NCBI RefSeq assembly: GCF_032062135.1
Contig: NC_092860.1
Span: 155,656,326 to 155,720,325 of the forward strand
DNA from: Pyxicephalus adspersus
Lineage: Eukaryota > Chordata > Amphibia > Anura > Pyxicephalidae
Direction of reading: 5' to 3'
Length of the DNA: 64,000 nt
The notes beneath the pieces were generated by a model that ran no database searches, was not told the DNA's origin, and worked only from the letters and a program-made list of their open reading frames with translations. Positions 29,132 through 41,399 of this stretch are shown piece by piece (positions within the stretch are counted from its first letter, which is position 1; each line of letters starts with the position of its first letter). Made by a program: the position numbers and the translations under genes.

Positions 29132-29767
29132 CCATGCCTCCATTCATTATCCAATCTTACCAGGATTCTCACTATGATGTGGCTATAAATTTGCTTGTGG
29201 CACTATAGAACAGATAGGGAGTGCCTTCAAACATTCGTTATGCTTGCCTTATATCTGGTCCTTGTTGTCCACAATGTTTCTCCTTCCTGTGATAGACATT
29301 GTGTCTGTTGGCACTTCACTTCTGATCATGATTTTAGCACTGGCAGGGTTGTGGTTCAGGGCCCATACATTCAGTTTGCCCCACTGGACGACATGCTGGA
29401 CATCTGAAAGTAGTACTTGGATGGTTATGGCTTCTGGGTGGCAGAGTTGGAAGGAGAGGTGGTTGGGACTCTTCCTTTTTCATACCATGGTGGGGAACAA
29501 CACTTAGAAATGAGGCGCCTTTCAGTGGCCAAAAACCATTGTGCTAAAAGTATCGGAAAAGCTTTGTGCAGAATGATAATTGACCTTGCCCAGTGCAGGG
29601 GCTGGAAGGCTGTGGTGTTAACAACCACTTTAGCCCAGGTCAGTGCTTGGAAAATGTATGAAAAGATTGGTTTCAGACTGACAGATACGTATTTTGATGC
29701 GGGCATCCTGGCTAAACTGCTTGCCTTGAAAATATTGGCCTACCAGTATGACTTTCTAAACGTTTAG
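29132..29767 (+). pseudogene. NAT8-like pseudogene (full-length, frame-broken)
   Basis: The start MPPFIIQSYQDSHYDVAINL aligns with the N-terminus of the intact copies. The reading then moves to a second frame covering the hydrophobic hairpin (VSVGTSLLIMILALAGLWF). It moves to a third frame covering DDMLDI, followed by TGA and TAG where relatives read R and Y of IRKYYL. The GNAT domain is then open to the stop at 29767 (YGFWVAELEGEVVGTL, LSVAKNHCAKSIGKALCRM). The usual HRGKGI is altered to HCAKSI, removing the R/G residues that hold acetyl-CoA. At least two frame changes and two stops: not functional. Closest in sequence to the 39.3-kb copy. Confidence 0.9.
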
Positions 29768-29987
29768 AGACCTCCAGCCCCCAATGGTACTGAAGCTCAA
29801 GCTCAGCTCAAGAACCAACTACAAAAAAGTTCTGAGATTGTCAATCACCATTAGATATCCTTTTTTATGTTTAAAGTATTTTTAAACCCTCAATCCTAAA
29901 ACATTGGGTTCAATAAACCCAATTTTTTTGCGACATTGTTTGGAGTTAATAAATAAATATGAATAAATCCGAATGATTTCCTGTCAT

Positions 29988-30005
29988 TTGCCCCCCCCCC
30001 CCCCC
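29988..30005. repeat. Poly-C tract
   Basis: About 17 consecutive C residues just after the pseudogene's A-rich 3' flank. Confidence 0.9.
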
Positions 30006-30084
30006 TTTCCCTACACACACACCTTTCTAAATGCAATTTAATCTCAAGATTTTTACATATTTTTAAATTTTACTTGTACCTAAT

Positions 30085-30815
30085 AGGACTGGTGCTGATG
30101 ATAATCTCTTCAGTCTAGGACTGGTGCTGAAGATTGTTTCTCCTTGGAACCTGTGGTGTTGATGGTTTCTCCAGTATATAACTGGTGCTGAAGATGGTTT
30201 CTATAGTCTAGGACGAGTGCTGGAGATGGTTTCTCTTGCCTAGAACCTGTGTTGATGATGGTTTCTCCAGTCTAGAACCTGTGTGATTGGTGGTTTCTCC
30301 AGTCTAGAACCTGTGTTGTTGATGGTTTTGTTCATTCTGGGACTGGTGTTGATGGTTTTTCCAGTATATAACTGGTGCTGAAGATGGTTTCTATAGTCTA
30401 GGACTGGTGCTGACAATGGTTGCTACAATATAGGACTGGTGCTGGAGATGGTTTCTGCTGCCTAGAACCTGTGTTGATGATGGTTTCCTCAGTCTAGAAC
30501 TGATGTTGATGATGGTTTTTCCAGTGTAGGACTGGTACTGACGATGCTTTCTCCAGTCTGGAAATGGTGCTGAAGATGGTTTCTACAGTCTAGGACTGGT
30601 TCTGTCAATGGTTTCTTCAGTATAGGACTGTTGGTGACAATGGTTTTCCTATTCCAGGTCTGGTGCTGATGATGGTTATCCAGTATAGAACCTGTGTTGA
30701 TGATGGTTTCTCCACTCTAGGACTGGTGCTAAATATGGTTTCTCTTGTCTAGAACCTGTGCTGATGATGGGTTTTCCAGTCTAGGACTGGTGTTGATGGT
30801 TTCTCCAGATGAGGA
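30085..30815. repeat. Minisatellite, about 31-bp unit
   Basis: Some 22 degenerate copies of aggactggtgctgatgatgg followed by tttctccagtct, with a variant class carrying agaacctgtgttgatga interspersed. Confidence 0.93.
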
Positions 30816-31329
30816 CAATCTACACATGTATGAAATCTTAAAGGGGACATGTGTGTTATTTCTAAGCAATTTACCAGCAATTTTCCACCTTGTATTGCCC
30901 TGTGATTGCACAGATAAGACAGGAATAATAACAGTAAATTCCAGGAGGTGCGTTCATATTTCATATCTATGTTTTTAGCTGTAAATCATTTGCTACATGA
31001 TATATACTATAGTCCATAGCCTGGGATGTTCCAAAGTACAGAAGTCTGTGGAACAGAATAGAGCTGAAGAACCACTTACCACCATTCTGCACAGAAATTG
31101 GAGGTAGGTTCTCTGAATAATCTGTATAGTTATTGGGTCAGTCCACCTGAAGCTCATATTTCAGTGGTGGGTTAATGTTCAGTGATTGGAAATATCCCCA
31201 ATATTTCTAGGAGACCTTGGCAGTGAGTTTGATGCCCCAAGCTGGTCCATCTGGTGTGATAATACCAATGTGGGTCATTATTTATTTTGTATTGTAACAG
31301 TAAAAGGGACCCTTGCTATAATGAAAGTT

Positions 31330-31675
31330 CTATGTCGGGAACATTAGCAAGGAGATCTCAAGTTTGGTATTTTTCAATAGATCTTTAACAATGGCAGCAA
31401 AGAGATCTGATGTTTGTTATTCTCCAAGAAGCTTAGATAATGTCATCTAGGAGATCCCATGGTTGGTATTCTCCAGGAAAGAGATTGCAGCATTGATATT
31501 CTCCAAGGATCTTAGGCAATGGAAGCTACAATATCTTGGGGTTGGTATTCTCCGAGAAATCTTAAACAATAGCAGTTACGAAGCATCAGGTTGGTATTCT
31601 TCAAGAAATCTTAGACGATGGCAGCTAAGAGTTTTCATAGTTGGTTTTCTACAGGAGATCTAGGACAATGTAGGT
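31330..31675. repeat. Minisatellite, about 50-60-bp degenerate unit
   Basis: Phrases ttggtattctccaagaaatc, ttagacaatggcagctaaga recur five to six times. Confidence 0.8.
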
Positions 31676-31679
31676 CAAG

Positions 31680-32500
31680 TGAACTCAGAAAAGTTAGGGT
31701 CTGATGGGTAAATCTTGGGGACTTATGTAAGCAAGAACCATCAATCTCACTTGCAATGTTACCAGCTGCATTGAAGTTTTGGGTGTTCTCACCCACTTCT
31801 GGGTGTTCACACACTTCCTCTGTTATGTTCATTGTAGTATAAAATAAACAATAAATCCAGCAGGGCTGATAAAAGCCCGTAAAATGGGCACAGCAGGCCA
31901 TGCGTCCATGGTGGTTAGTGGTGGTTAACTTGACATCCCCAGTAGTGGTTCCATTTTTTATGGCTTGGTTCTTGGAAGTTGGTGATTGTCAGGGGCAGAA
32001 CCAACAGGAGAAAGTGCAGGTGGTAGCAAGGTCAACAACCAGCTGGAACCTACTTGCAAACTTCCATAATAAATTGCAGATTTGATGAACAGAGCCTTAC
32101 ATTTATGGGAAGGTGAGAAGAAGGCAGAGCATAAGCAGATAAAATGCCAATGAGTTGTAAAAAAAGGTGATTCTTTGCATAATATATATAATTGTCTAAC
32201 ACAGATTAGATGTGTAAGTAAATATTCCATGTGTCACTTGTGAAATGTCATAGTGTCACCCTGTGCAGTAAAATATTACCCAGATTGACCATTCTTCATA
32301 CATGGAGGTTACTTGGGCCGTTATTTGCTGTGTAATGCTGACTATGTACAATGTCCGTATTTTATAATCCTCAGCTGTTACCTGGACTCCAACATCTCTA
32401 TCTGGATCTTAGCCAGCTGTTAATATTTACCAAACTGTGTGAAGAACTGAGATTTGTAATGTGCTGACACTCTTCTGTGTTGTACACAAAGGATGAGCCT
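31680..32500. other. Intergenic, nothing recognised
   Basis: Short open frames only. Confidence 0.55.
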
Positions 32501-32503
32501 GAT

Positions 32504-32632
32504 TTATAAAACAGTGAATGTGACATTCATTATAAGGGAATCTTCTGGATGACTGTATTGTAAATGACTATATTCGATTCCACCACGATGGAATTCTTGG
32601 GGAAAGTCACATTCACTGTTATATAACTTGCC
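32504..32632. mobile_element. Hairpin MITE
   Basis: Left end ttataaaacagtgaatgtgac and right end gtcacattcactgttatataa are near-perfect reverse complements of 20-21 bp. The interior is AT-rich and has no coding capacity. Related to the degraded copy at 2115-2226. Confidence 0.8.
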
Positions 32633-32886
32633 TGAGAAAGTAATGCCACATGATCTCTTTTAGTGGCGTATTATTATTATATTATTCTGTAGAGATGCCC
32701 ATTGCTACCTGGGCTGGTTTATGGTCACCCCCTTTTACATCCTCATATTAATGTTATTATGGCAATAATGCAGCCTAGGCCATAAGTGACCAAAGATTTT
32801 TACCATCTGGCCATGATTCCTAGACAAGCTTGTTGGACATCCTATACCAAAACTATGGTCAATCATACAAAAATTGTTCCTTCCTC

Positions 32887-32973
32887 CGATAGCCATTAAT
32901 ATGGAGACGGCCCCTCTTCCTATGACCATTAATATGGAGATGGCCCCTCTTCCTATGACCATTAATATGGAGT
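32887..32973. repeat. Three-copy tandem repeat, about 33 bp
   Basis: The phrase tatgaccattaatatggaga preceded by cccctcttcc is repeated three times. Confidence 0.92.
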
Positions 32974-33035
32974 TGCTCAGTCTTCCCTAAAGCAATTTAT
33001 ATGGGTTATCCCCCTACCCACATGGCCATTATTAT

Positions 33036-33076
33036 GACTATTGGAGGAGGGAGCTGCTCTCCCTCCTCCAATAGTC
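33036..33076. other. Perfect 18-bp inverted repeat with 5-nt loop
   Basis: Left arm gactattggaggagggag (33036-33053), loop ctgct, right arm ctccctcctccaatagtc (33059-33076). It is not part of a recognised element. Confidence 0.9.
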
Positions 33077-33079
33077 TTT

Positions 33080-36000
33080 ATAATGTATTTGGTCCTTCTT
33101 TGTGACTATTCCATCCTCAGATCTTCTCAGAAGACTTTCTACCAGATATAGGGGGAATTCTGTGGGCATTTGGCCCATTTGTGAAGTCAGGTTGGATGGG
33201 AAGACCTAGCTTACAAATGGCATTCCAGCTCACCCTAGGGCTCTGCATGACACTCACGTTCCTCCACACTAATTCTGGACCAGATGCCACAAGGACAAAT
33301 GTCTAAATTATCTCTCTAGTATATTCAGAACCCTTTACTGGAGGATGTTTCACATAACGTGGCCATATAGTCCTGTATCCTGTAATGACCTAGGGGTCGG
33401 AGGTCCAATAAGTGATGGGGAACACAGATTTGAAAATCAGAGATTTGTGAAGGGTATTTCAGTTCCCCCACGGCAAACCCATCAAACTACGTCCATGAAG
33501 TTGGCTTTGTACATGGGGTCAGTCATGGTGAAACAGAAAATGGTCTTTACCAAACAGTGACCATAATGGTGGGAGAACACAATTGTCTACAATGTATTTG
33601 TATAATGTAGGAATGACAGTACCAGTAAGTGTAGACACATGTACTTTATTATTTAAGTAGGTTCACCTTATTTGTACCCTATAGTGTCATTTGGCTGACA
33701 TGACCCCTGTAGATGAAAACCAAGAAGTGGATATTTAAGGACCTGCATTGACTACAAGCAGAAACTAAATTCAGCTATGATCTCCATCTTTTACTGCATA
33801 CATGTGGGGGTCTTCCCATGCCTTTTTGTTGCATTTGGCTGCTGTACAAGCACTCCAGAGAGCTGAATATAAACTAGAATCCTCACCCTATTGACCATAA
33901 TGAGATCTGAGTTTGGCCACCAAATCAACAGAAACACTGGTGTCAGTTTGGGTAAATTGTAGATGAATCAAGGGAAAATGGGCCAATACTCCAACATTTG
34001 GGATGCCATTAGGACTGAAAAGCAATACAGCACACCAATGCATACATTGTGTATTTGGTTTCTAGACGTAACTGCTGGTATTATCTCAACAATAGGAAGG
34101 AGCCGAAAGTATTAGTTGTCACTCCGATTTGCCCCATTTCTTGCATCGTAATAAAACATGACGACCTCGGTACATTGCCTTCAGAAGATTAGATGGATCT
34201 ATAAAGGTATATTCATGTTTTCTCTTTGTATTGAACTCACTGGCACACCAAGTCTCTTTTATTGTTGCTTCTTATGATAAGGGTTTTACTTTGGAATTTG
34301 GAGCTGGTACATTTGTGTTGCTGCCAGTTCTGTTACCATCATGATTTTACTCCTGTTTAGCTTTAATAAATATTATATAGAAGAGATTGCTAAAGGTCCA
34401 GAATTTCATGATTTGAATGGAATAAATACCAAGATTTAGAAAGATGTATAGGGTGCAGAAAGCCATTTAATAAATACTCACAGGACACTTCGCAATTTTA
34501 GGTAACAAACAGATTTAGGGAGACAAAGACAATGCTTCCTGATGCATTTTAAGGAATATTCTTCTAATATAAAAACCTGGGAGAGAAATATGGAATCAGT
34601 GGAATGGAATGGAACATAATATGGCAGTTCTGTATTTATCTATATCTATGTTATTGTATGTGCGTCAGTGAGCATTACGCCATGGGTTAAAAGCCCCCAA
34701 TCTTTATCTCCTGATGCATTGCACACCTATGCATTGTCAAGCTTTGCAGCACACTACCGCACAGGTGCATTACCCAGTCTATTGGCGCACCATTTAAATT
34801 TAATGACTTGGCAATGTGTTATGTACATTTTAGTAACACATACATGACTACAACACAAGGTCTGATTGGGCCTAATACAATTATTCAAATAGAGTTTGAT
34901 GTCTAATGTCCCATTTAGATTATTGCATTGTGGTAATGCACATACCATGCATGGTTGCATTGCGAGGTCATTGGGTTAGATGCTGTCAGGTTTTTGGGTG
35001 CTGAAACACAAAGCAGTGCATTTCATTCGAAAGAAAAAAAAATATTCTCATACTGGTCCACTAAGCCAATGGGCCGCCCTAATGCAATACATGTTAAAGA
35101 ATGCAGTATAGAGATCTACAAAGGTACACTTAGAGAGTTGCATTGGCTGGATAAAGTCAGCTGATCTCCCAAGTGGAGTTGTAAATGGAATTTTAATCCG
35201 CCATGGCCGCCTGTGGAGCTGATATATTAACTTCAGTGCTGTTAGATGAATTTCCATGTGGAAGAGGTGATGGTTCTCATAAAAGGTACGTGAGGCAGAA
35301 GCTGTGCACCATGGGCTCTGCTTATAAAAGCTCAAACTCTCAACTTATATTTTCTTGTTTTATGTTTGAAATTTATGTTTGGTTTTAATAATGGTTCCAC
35401 CCTGAGTATTTGGAAGCTGTACGGGTTAACATATTATTAGGGGGGATGAATAAGCGTGAGGGTTTAATAAAGGCTTAAAAAAGGGGTCAATTTTCCAATA
35501 GTCCGCTCTCAGCATGGCATAGCCCTCTGATCTATTTAGTCTATACTACCCTAGTCCTTCCAAATTTCCCTTCCTATATAATATAGCAGTGTGGGATGGA
35601 GTGAAGGCTAATACTACAAAGCAGCTTTCTCATTCCTGTGGAACCCTAAAAATAATTTCCAGGTTATGGAGTACCCTTACTAAAACCATAGAAGGTCAAT
35701 GGAATAATACACCTTACATTAGGTGTGCATGAAAGAATCCCCGCATTACTACCAAGGAGCTCCATGTATTGACTATAGGATCACCATTACATGGTAGCTC
35801 AATCAGTCCAAGCTCAAAGAATTCCTATATACTTCTGAAGGAACCGTAGGATTCTTTGGAGCTCTAGCTGAATATGACTGTTATAAAGTCCAATGGCATC
35901 ACATTCAAGATGGGAGCACCCAGAAGCAGTCTCTGAGTTTTTGGATGTCTATACAAGGTGAAAACCGTACATTAGGGACTCACTTTGAGGTGTAGATTTG

Positions 36001-38940
36001 GGGGTACAATATCTGTGTTGGGTTATATCTTAGGCTCTTTTACCTAAGATATATTGATCTGCATGTTCCAGCACAGAGAATAGTCAGTCTTGTTGGGCAA
36101 ATACCCTGCAGGCTGCCTCCAGGGGTTCCTGGATCTGTTTGCATCTTTTAAACTGAGTTGAAGAGCAAATCATCCAAAGTACATATTGACAAATTTGAGT
36201 TCAGTCATTCATCATGGGATGGCTATATATAACATATTACGCATAAGAGGGTTTTGGAGGTAACATGCTAAGACTTTCCTTTAAATGTTAGGGACATATA
36301 GGACATCTCCAGGATTTTGATTTTTGCTGAAAATTACCAGATACAGAGTAAGTATAAAATATTTTATATATTCTTTGTTTTGATGTTTATTATAACTTTG
36401 TGCCACTCAGATTATAATGATTGTTAGGACTGAATTAGATTTTTTTTCTGGAATTTGATTGATAAAGCAGATGTTTAATAACATATGCATTATGGAGTGC
36501 CTGGGTCTTAAGGTTGGGAGTGGAGGAAGTGTTAGATGTTCAGATATAATAATCCAAGATGATGGGACTTTTAGGCTGATTGTAAATGCTTCCCTCTGCT
36601 CCCATTCATGCACATTGGAGTGGTTGGGAATCATTTTTTGCACACATTTGCACAAAGCTTTGTGTTACAGTTATCAGTGGCACAATTCCTGGACATGACA
36701 TGTAGCCTATGGCCTCCCTTGATTAGGCAGCAACTTCCATTGACTTGAATGGAGATGCGTTCCAATCACAGTGAGCGCAGTTGCATTGCAGTTGTTAAGG
36801 ACTGGAGGAAAACCAATGCTTTTTGGTGCTGTGAGTAGTAAAACATCCACCCAACAAAGCATTCCTTAAACACTGTGGTTGACTCTAAATTATATTATAT
36901 TGTTGGTTGTTTAGATTAAATCCTAATGTCGTCTTCGATTGAATTGGTCAATTTTTTTTTTCCTTTTGAGTCATAAAAATTTGAGTCATTTTGTGTTCAT
37001 AAGTCTCCCGGGTTGGAGTTTCATTGTTGCTTCCATTAAACCAAGAACTTAGTGCAGTATAAATTGTGGTAGAGAATTTACAAGCATGTAAAATGCGCCA
37101 GATATAGTCCTTCATCAGGTGGGCTTGTTGACCATTCAGGCATATGCAGCTTCGTTTTTTGGGGATGGCAGTTGTGCTCCCGCCAAGCCTCATGCTGTGA
37201 TAAATGGATCAAGCCTCCTTGGTGGTCTGAAATTCCAAAGCCACATACATCCATCAGATTTCTTTTGCTGGAAATCTTTTGAGACCTTTTCCAAAGACGA
37301 TGGAATGAACAAATGTTGTGCACACAAATTGGAGTCATTCAATATAAGAAATGACTGTGGTTGTCCAACACAACGGATCAAGTTTGGAGTTCCAATCAGA
37401 ATCGGGTCAGAAAAGCTCTGATCCAGGTTAGGATTGACTTCAGTTGGAACTATTCAGCCGCATTTGGTGTCGTAAGCAATGTCACCAGTATAACTGTTCC
37501 AGATCTTGTGAATACTTGATCCTAATACTGAATTTCCTTGTTGTATGTTGTAGATGCATGCTATAGGTTATCGGTCAATTTACAGCAGCTTTGAGATAAT
37601 GATTCTCCATAGTTGACCCACTGAACTGAAGGATCTGTCAGGCTGCCGTTGTCACATAATGAATAATCTTATTGGTTGGAGATTAAGCTACCAGCTTTAT
37701 ATAACAATAGACTGACCATTCTAATGGTTCCTGATTCTGAGTGGCAAGTGGAAGAAAAGCTGACAGTGTCTCTCTTTGAGGGTAAGTCACTTGGTGCCCC
37801 AATGGAATTAAATCACATAACTGGGGAGCGCTGGTGATATTCACTATACAACCTACCAGGAACCTATACACTTGGATCAGCACAACTATCACAATACAGA
37901 AAAAATTCCAATAAGACATTAAGCTTTTCTAAAACAGAATCATTTGTAGGCCTCACTTCTGTAAGAGATCTAAGAAAATTCTGGGTTCATTCCTCATTTT
38001 AGTATAGTGAGCGGAGCCATTTGAATCATTCCTGTGACCAAATTTATATCTGCCTTACATCTGCCCTTGCTTATGATACAGATACAGCCTGATAATATAG
38101 AATCAATTATACAAAACTAGATACAACTGTTTAAGCCTAGTCCATATTCACTTCAGTGCATGGAGTTCCTGGCTTCTATGGTGTATAATACATGGACCAA
38201 CACCATGGGACAACCACGTAGAGGTGAGCTACAACAAACCAAAAAGCCTTCTGAAATATTAGTGAGATACAAATATTTCAGACACTGGGGGCCAACAGTC
38301 CAAATGGAGTTTAATTGTATTACTGTGGATGGATATATCCAAAATTTGCTACTTTTTAGTGATGGAACATTTTCACCTGGTACTTTTCCGGGTTTGTTAT
38401 CTTCAGCCATGTTGATTGGCCAAGCTGGAATGATGTAACTCCAACACATGTGTACAGGAGTTAATTTATTCCCAGCACTGAGGCATCCACATTTCACAGA
38501 AGATTGCGTACAGGCAAGTAAGTTTGTTTTATTTCAGAAGACACATATTCCATCCTCAAGCTGACTTTGGATTTGTCTGTATGCTGTCGTGCTTGCTTGT
38601 TTCCCATCATGGCCACCACCATGTGAAACGCGCGTCATCAATAAAAAGCCATTGGCCTGAGCTGACGCAACTGCTCCTGCCTACGTTGGTGATGTACCTG
38701 AAAAGGATTTGGACTTTATAACACTAACTTTATATTATCATGTACCATTGACATAGCAAACAGTGGTGAGCAAAATGGGATCTATTCAGGAGTTAATGCA
38801 ATAGGCTGGAAGGGCAGGTTACTGTATGTTTGGTGAGGAATAACACAATGTGACAATCATATGTCTATACAAGGAGGAATGAAAATATTTACTTCTTACA
38901 TAGAAGTCCAAAAAATGTATACCTGTAGACAGTATTAAGG
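33080..38940. other. Long intergenic stretch, no gene recognised
   Basis: Scattered open frames of 60-115 codons on both strands show no known domain, repeated motif or splice context. The segment near 38620-38720 (gtgaaacgcgcgtcatcaat) has the look of dispersed frog repeats that carry gaaacgcg, but ends were not defined. Overlapping frames at 36948-37421 were read on both strands without recognition. Confidence 0.5.
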
Positions 38941-39039
38941 AGAATTATTATAATGAAGAAGGGGAGAAGAGGACTGGGAGGGAATACTAGGAAGAAGAAC
39001 AGATATGATGTCTCTGCTCAATGTGCCACTCTAAATGTA

Positions 39040-39323
39040 CACGCTTTCCACTTGTACATCCTCACTAACCTTACTTCAACCCTGTTACTGTGGATGAAGT
39101 CTCCTCTCTTCTCTCTTCATCTCCATCTACTACTTGTTTGCTTGTCCCAATTCCTTCTGATCTACTCTGTGCCCATTCCTGCACTCTGGCCCCTGCCCTG
39201 ACCGATCTATTCAACCTCTCCCTTTCTACTTAAACATGCCATAATTCTCCGTAACCTGAAGAAACCCTCACTGGACCCCTCCCTACCCTCTACCTACCGT
39301 CCTATCTCCCTTCTCCCATATAT
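39040..39323 (+). mobile_element. L2-clade LINE fragment
   Basis: It reads NLKKPSLDPSLPSTYRPISL in one frame near its end, the pre-RT motif of L2-type LINEs, and the upstream part matches the linker region of the relic at 24.5-24.9 kb. It breaks off at about 39323, directly where NAT8 homology begins. Confidence 0.75.
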
Positions 39324-39325
39324 TA

Positions 39326-39829
39326 CACATTGTATCTCTTGGCATTTTTGTCCTTGCCATGATCTTGGTGGTGATGGGTTTATGGTTCGGAACCCGTTAT
39401 TTGTTTATGGCATATGTCCGCTTTTCCCTTTCGGATGACATGCTGGATATTCGGAAGTACTACTTGGAGCGGGATGATTATAGCTTCTGGGTGGCAGAAT
39501 CAGGAGGAGAGTTGGTAGGGACAGTGGCCGCACTTCCTTCTTCAGAACCCGGTGGTGAAAAACACTTAGAACTGAAGCGTCTTTCAGTGTCTAAAAGCCA
39601 CCGTGGTAAAGGCATTGCCAAGGCATTGTGCAGGATGGTGATTGACTTTGCCCGGGAGAGAGACTGTGAGGCTGTGGTGTTAACTACCACTTTAGCCCAA
39701 ATCAGTGCCTGGAAGATGTATGAAAAGATGGGCTTCAGACGAGTACAATCCTTTATACCACCAAACTTTCTTTACAAATTATTTAGCTTTAAAGTCTTGG
39801 CCTACCAGTATGACCTCCCAAGCCATTGA
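39326..39829 (+). CDS. NAT8-like acetyltransferase lacking the N-terminal third
   Basis: Homology to the other NAT8 copies begins inside the second hydrophobic segment (VSLGIFVLAM). The first in-frame ATG is at 39359, giving 156 residues. The GNAT domain is complete and undamaged: KRLSVSKSHRGKGIAKALCR has R82-G-K-G-I-A87 (numbered from that Met), followed by AVVLTTTLAQISAWKMYEKM. About 63 N-terminal residues, including the first membrane helix, are missing and LINE sequence lies in their place; no 5' part was found further upstream. AATAAA is at 40040. Either a recently disabled gene whose remaining frame has not yet decayed, or a truncated expressed form. No promoter is evident. Confidence 0.7.
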   Translation, partial: HIVSLGIFVLAMILVVMGLWFGTRYLFMAYVRFSLSDDMLDIRKYYLERDDYSFWVAESGGELVGTVAALPSSEPGGEKHLELKRLSVSKSHRGKGIAKALCRMVIDFARERDCEAVVLTTTLAQISAWKMYEKMGFRRVQSFIPPNFLYKLFSFKVLAYQYDLPSH

Positions 39830-40059
39830 TCTCCAACATAGAAAAGCTTTGAGATGATATCTCCCAAACATGGATGAAATATTCCTCATTTTGATGAACA
39901 TTGTGTCCATAATAACACTTTTTATTTTGGTTGTCCTCAGAGCACTTTTGTACCAACACTGGGTATTTAAAACCGAGGTGCTTCTGGGATATATACAGAT
40001 GAATATACAAGTGAAACTGGATCCCTGATGGGCCAAATTAATAAAAAAGTAACAAAGAA

Positions 40060-40600
40060 GTATTGGTTGGTCTGTCTATATTCTCATCCCCGCAGTTAGA
40101 ATTTTTCTTTTTTTTATCATTTCTATTTTATTACAAATAATTGTTTTATGTTTAATAATTGTTTTGTAACATTATCAGTGCCATTTTTGTTTCAAAAAAT
40201 CAGGTTCATAATGGAAATGTAAAAAAGTATTATGTTCAGGTGTAAAAAATGAAATAGTGAGTCACGGTTTTAGGTAGACCATCGTTGAGGATCTCAAGAT
40301 TCAAAGCAGTCTATCAAATTTCACTGGGAAATTTAGGAGACTCTCAAAGCAGATCTTTAAAAACAGATTGTATGGTCTGTTTCTTGTTGTCTACCTCAGT
40401 TGTCAAGGTCTTCCAGATATCTAAAGACTGCAATCAAATGATGTCATACCTACCCACACTGCATTATCCAGTCTGGTTGGAAGTACCTTTCAAGTCATCC
40501 ATGTCATCCATCATTGTAGGGGTTGGAAGTGGTCAATCTCAAAGACTGCTTTGACCTTAGTCATTGGCTGCTAATGCTTTCAGACCTGCTATATGTTCTT
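40060..40600. other. Intergenic, nothing recognised
   Basis: AT-rich flank between two NAT8-like sequences. No N-terminal NAT8 part is seen here for the downstream pseudogene. Confidence 0.5.
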
Positions 40601-40605
40601 TTTCT

Positions 40606-40989
40606 CCACCCAAACTGACCTTTCTGGTGACATAGACATCAAGAAATATCACTTGGAGAGGGATGGTCGCTGCTTTTGGGTTGTACAGTGGGGTGAAAAG
40701 GTTGTAGGGACAGTGGACGCTGTTGCTTTTTTTAATCCTGGTGGAGAAAAACATTTACAAATCAAAGAACTCTCCATGTCTAAGAGCCACCACAGAATGG
40801 GCATAGCCAAGGCACTTAGGGACCACAATTTGGTCAAAGAATGGGATGTGAGACCGTTATAGCGACCTCAACATTGACTCTTTGGTTGATGCTATTTAAG
40901 TCATTCATTGCATTGGCTACTAGGCTCCATAAAACTATTCAACCTTAAAAGCTCATCCTACGAGCATGACCTTCCACCAAACCAGTGAT
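40606..40989 (+). pseudogene. NAT8-like pseudogene, 5' truncated
   Basis: Similarity starts near DIDIKKYHLERDGRCFWVVQ (relatives DMLDIRKYYLERDGYCFWVA) and covers the GNAT motif KSHHRMGIAKAL. The frame is lost after residue 80 or so through a deletion and reaches a stop at 40862. Traces of the C-terminal end (KLFNLKSSSYEHDLP) lie in another frame to about 40989. The membrane hairpin is absent and the RGKG loop is altered (HRMG). Confidence 0.88.
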
Positions 40990-41110
40990 GGTTATCTCCT
41001 CCAGATGTCATCTAACACTGGACTCGGGCATTGACTTTGGTATAAATATTGCATTCCGAAATGGTCAGAAAACAAGAACTGAAAATGATCTTTTCATCAG
41101 TCAAGTCTAA

Positions 41111-41395
41111 GGTTACGCACACATGCTCAATAATTGTATACAAAGACTGAAAGATGCATGAACATGCGCTGTACATACAGCAATGTTTTGCTCTATGAGG
41201 AGGGGAAGGAGGAAAACAATGGAGCGGCACCCCCGCTGCGCTCTCTCCCCTTCACTTGTATTACGATCATTTGTGGATCCGCCAGGACGGATCCATGAAT
41301 GACGTCGGACGAGCGCTGTACACACGCCAGATTCTGGTCTGATACCAGCCCTGAGGTGATTATCAGACGATAATCATCTGATTTGTGTATGTAGC
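41111..41395. mobile_element. TTAA-like MITE, copy 2
   Basis: Flanked on both sides by ctaa (41107-41110 and 41396-41399). Ends ggttacgcacacatgc and gtgtatgtagc. The interior shares the gaggggaagg...ctctctcccctt segment with the copy at 44.9 kb. No coding capacity. Confidence 0.75.
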
Positions 41396-41399
41396 CTAA

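Noticed and set aside
36948..37421. Overlapping frames on both strands as a possible gene
   Set aside because: Neither translation resembles a known family and no consistent splice sites were seen.
40593..40862. 90-codon frame as a short functional NAT8 protein
   Set aside because: It lacks the membrane hairpin and half of the GNAT domain, and the rest of the homology continues out of frame.
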